NCBI GenBank assembly: GCA_030648825.1
Contig: JAUSGU010000004.1
Coordinates: 1-6,836, forward strand
Direction of reading: 5' to 3'
Origin: a bacterium
GTDB taxonomy: Bacteria > Patescibacteriota > Minisyncoccia > Phycocordibacterales > UBA6065
Length of the DNA: 6,836 bases
The notes under the pieces are model-generated. The model had not been told where the DNA came from and ran no database searches. It was given only the letters and a program-made list of their open reading frames with translations. A program made the position numbers and the translations under genes. Shown here piece after piece: positions 5,635 through 6,836 of the stretch. Position 1 is the stretch's first letter. The number at the start of each line of letters is the position of its first letter.

Positions 5635-5770
5635 CGAAAGGAAATCTACTCGCTCAGCACGACGTTCTCGCCTGCTGGCGAGCCGTCTCATTCTCGGACG
5701 CCTCTTGCAGGTCTGTCCCCGACAGACCCTCACCTCCGAAAGTCTTCGCTCGCAGACTTCCTTTCGCTAA
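5631..5770. repeat. GC-rich nested inverted repeat after rpsI
   Basis: The outer arms TTAGCGAAAGGAA (5631-5643) and TTCCTTTCGCTAA (5758-5770) are perfectly complementary over 13 bp, with three more pairs past one mismatch (TCT 5645-5647 with AGA 5754-5756). Inside are hairpin A, CTCGCC-TGCT-GGCGAG (5667-5682), flanked by GACG/CGTC (5661-5664 with 5684-5687); hairpin B, GGTCTGTC-CCC-GACAGACC (5710-5728); and hairpin C, AAGTCT with AGACTT (5740-5745 with 5754-5759), which competes with the outer stem for the same right arm. Bases 5641-5760 are about 60% GC by hand count, well above the surroundings. No open frame of note lies within. It could be a structured 3' UTR, a small RNA or a palindromic repeat element. 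Confidence 0.7.
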
Positions 5771-5773
5771 TAA

Positions 5774-5813
5774 AAAACCGGCCGTCCTGAGAAGGTGGTC
5801 GGTTTTGATTTTT
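5774..5813. terminator. Bidirectional intrinsic terminator between convergent genes
   Basis: AAAACCGGCC (5774-5783) pairs with GGTCGGTTTT (5797-5806) as ten base pairs including one G-T wobble; the loop can extend as CCT-GAGA-AGG (5786-5795), a GNRA-type tetraloop. On the plus strand the stem is followed by GATTTTTC, and on the minus strand by a run of six T residues then ATTA. It lies between the stop of rpsI and the stop of the minus-strand gene (5819), which converge here, so one hairpin can end both transcripts. Confidence 0.82.
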
Positions 5814-5818
5814 CTCTC

Positions 5819-6784
5819 TCATGAAACCCTCGTCGAAACGAGGTTATCAATAAAACTTTTGTGTTTATTGACTTCAGCCGAGAGTGATTCTCGGCGATTG
5901 CGAGCATCTGTGAGAGAACGTTCAAGATTCTCAATTTCGGAATCGCAGGCGGAGAGCGATGAGAGTGCCTTTTCAAGATTACCAATTTGACCTTTCAGTC
6001 CGGCAATCTTTTTCTCAAGTGTTGTTATCTGTCCAGGACTAGGTTTATCTGTTGTGCTTCTCGATGAAATTTGGAATTTCTTTTCTCCATATCGCTTTCC
6101 GCTGATTCGTTTGACATGATTCGCTTCGCTGAGCCGTCGGATGAGCTGGCCCGAGACAAATCTGTTCGCATTCGCATTGATTTTTTCAACCACAATTTGA
6201 TGGAATTCATACTGGGTAAATTCATCTTCACCGTATTTTTCTCGGATTGCTGTGATTATGAGCTCTACATCTTCGGTATTTTGCGAACTACCTCTGAGAG
6301 ATACCGAAGGAGACGTTTCATGGGGTGTCTTTGGAGTTTCATCTGAAGAAACAGTTGGAAGAACAGATGTTCCAGACGAAATAATCACTGGAGCAGAACC
6401 GACTCCTGAATGTTCCTCTTCCTTTCGATAATGTCCATCTATAACTTTTGAACTGCTGGTTAAAAGATTACGGAGGTCAGAAGGTTTGAATTCGCTGGAG
6501 CTTAAAAAACATTCGAATCTCGTTCCATTGTCTCCATATTGGATATTTAGCCTGATACCACTTGCTGATCGCAGTTCTTTTATTTCAATACCTTCATGGT
6601 GTTGTCCACCACTCTGGATTTTTGTGTTTATGACAAGGACGAATTTTCCTGTTTTTAGACCGACAGCTGTAAGCATGTTTTTGACATAAGCTACGACTTT
6701 CGGTTCGTCTTTCACTCGTCCTTTGACAGTGATTGAGAGGGGAGTATCTACAAAAAAAGTTCCGGTTTGATTCGTTGAATCCAT
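5819..6784 (-). CDS. Unrecognised protein with probable winged helix and C-terminal coiled coil
   Basis: I do not recognise the family. Residues 1-110 look like a globular alpha/beta domain (for example KFVLVIN 47-53, GIEIKELRS 65-73, RLNIQYG 78-84, RFECFLS 89-95). Residues 111-170 are a Ser/Thr/Pro/Glu-rich linker. Residues 172-239 have the pattern of a winged helix: helix VELIITAIREKYG, a second helix with QYEFHQIVVEKI, a recognition-like helix (VSGQLIRRLSEA) and a wing (VKRISGKRYGEKKFQI). Residues 253-291 give a near-perfect heptad series (I253, L256, I260, L263, I267, L270, L274, L277, I284, L287, L291), a likely dimerising coiled coil. No signal peptide or membrane segment is seen. The ATG start is supported by an in-frame TAA at 6806-6808 and a weak AGG eight bases upstream. 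It stops with TGA just before the shared terminator. A DNA-binding role is inference. Confidence 0.8.
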   Translation of the reverse strand: MDSTNQTGTFFVDTPLSITVKGRVKDEPKVVAYVKNMLTAVGLKTGKFVLVINTKIQSGGQHHEGIEIKELRSASGIRLNIQYGDNGTRFECFLSSSEFKPSDLRNLLTSSSKVIDGHYRKEEEHSGVGSAPVIISSGTSVLPTVSSDETPKTPHETSPSVSLRGSSQNTEDVELIITAIREKYGEDEFTQYEFHQIVVEKINANANRFVSGQLIRRLSEANHVKRISGKRYGEKKFQISSRSTTDKPSPGQITTLEKKIAGLKGQIGNLEKALSSLSACDSEIENLERSLTDARNRRESLSAEVNKHKSFIDNLVSTRVS

Positions 6785-6836
6785 AAGAGACCTAGAGTTG
6801 ATTGTTTAGGAGAGCTGTTCATTTGACACCCTACAA

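Noticed and set aside
6823..6828. A perfect TTGACA on the plus strand near the window end.
   Set aside because: The matching -10 would lie beyond the window, so nothing can be supported.

Overview
The window looks like a chromosomal segment of a Candidate Phyla Radiation (Patescibacteria, probably Parcubacteria-like) bacterium. The evidence is a compact, moderately AT-rich ribosomal-protein operon with short, non-overlapping spacers, lineage-style ribosomal proteins (a short L13, an S4 without its zinc cysteines, an S11 with an N-terminal extension and an altered GPGPGR loop), no visible Shine-Dalgarno sequence before any of the nine translation-related genes, and an upstream membrane protein of a type I associate with such genomes. 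The lineage call rests on remembered family resemblance, not on a search.

Layout. (1) Positions 5-1300 (+): a membrane-anchored, coiled-coil protein with a region resembling baseplate-J proteins; its 5' end may lie outside the window. (2) 1303-1430: a 128-base nested inverted repeat with a long outer stem and inner hairpins, able to act as a terminator. (3) 1480-1833 (+): infA (IF-1) and rpmJ (L36), a small translation cluster. (4) 1834-1978: a non-coding junction with the best promoter in the window (TTTACA, 17 bases, extended -10 TGC-TAGGAT) and two small hairpins. (5) 1979-5634 (+): rpsM, rpsK, rpsD, rpoA, rplQ, rplM, rpsI, i.e. the alpha operon fused directly to the L13-S9 pair. (6) 5631-5770: a GC-rich nested inverted repeat that includes the rpsI stop codon. 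(7) 5774-5813: a strong hairpin with T-tracts on both sides, a bidirectional terminator between convergent genes. (8) 5819-6784 (-): an unrecognised 321-residue protein with an apparent winged helix and a C-terminal coiled coil. The last 52 bases hold its short upstream region and the window edge.

How the genes work together. IF-1 acts in initiation; L36, L13 and L17 belong to the large subunit and S13, S11, S4 and S9 to the small one; RpoA nucleates RNA polymerase assembly. Co-transcription of rpoA with ribosomal genes is the usual bacterial arrangement. The flanking genes appear to be independent units, walled off by structured elements.

The most unusual material is non-coding: the two nested inverted-repeat elements after the two outermost plus-strand genes (1303-1430 and 5631-5770). 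The two flanking coiled-coil proteins of unclear function come next. I see no CRISPR array, transposase, tRNA or rRNA.
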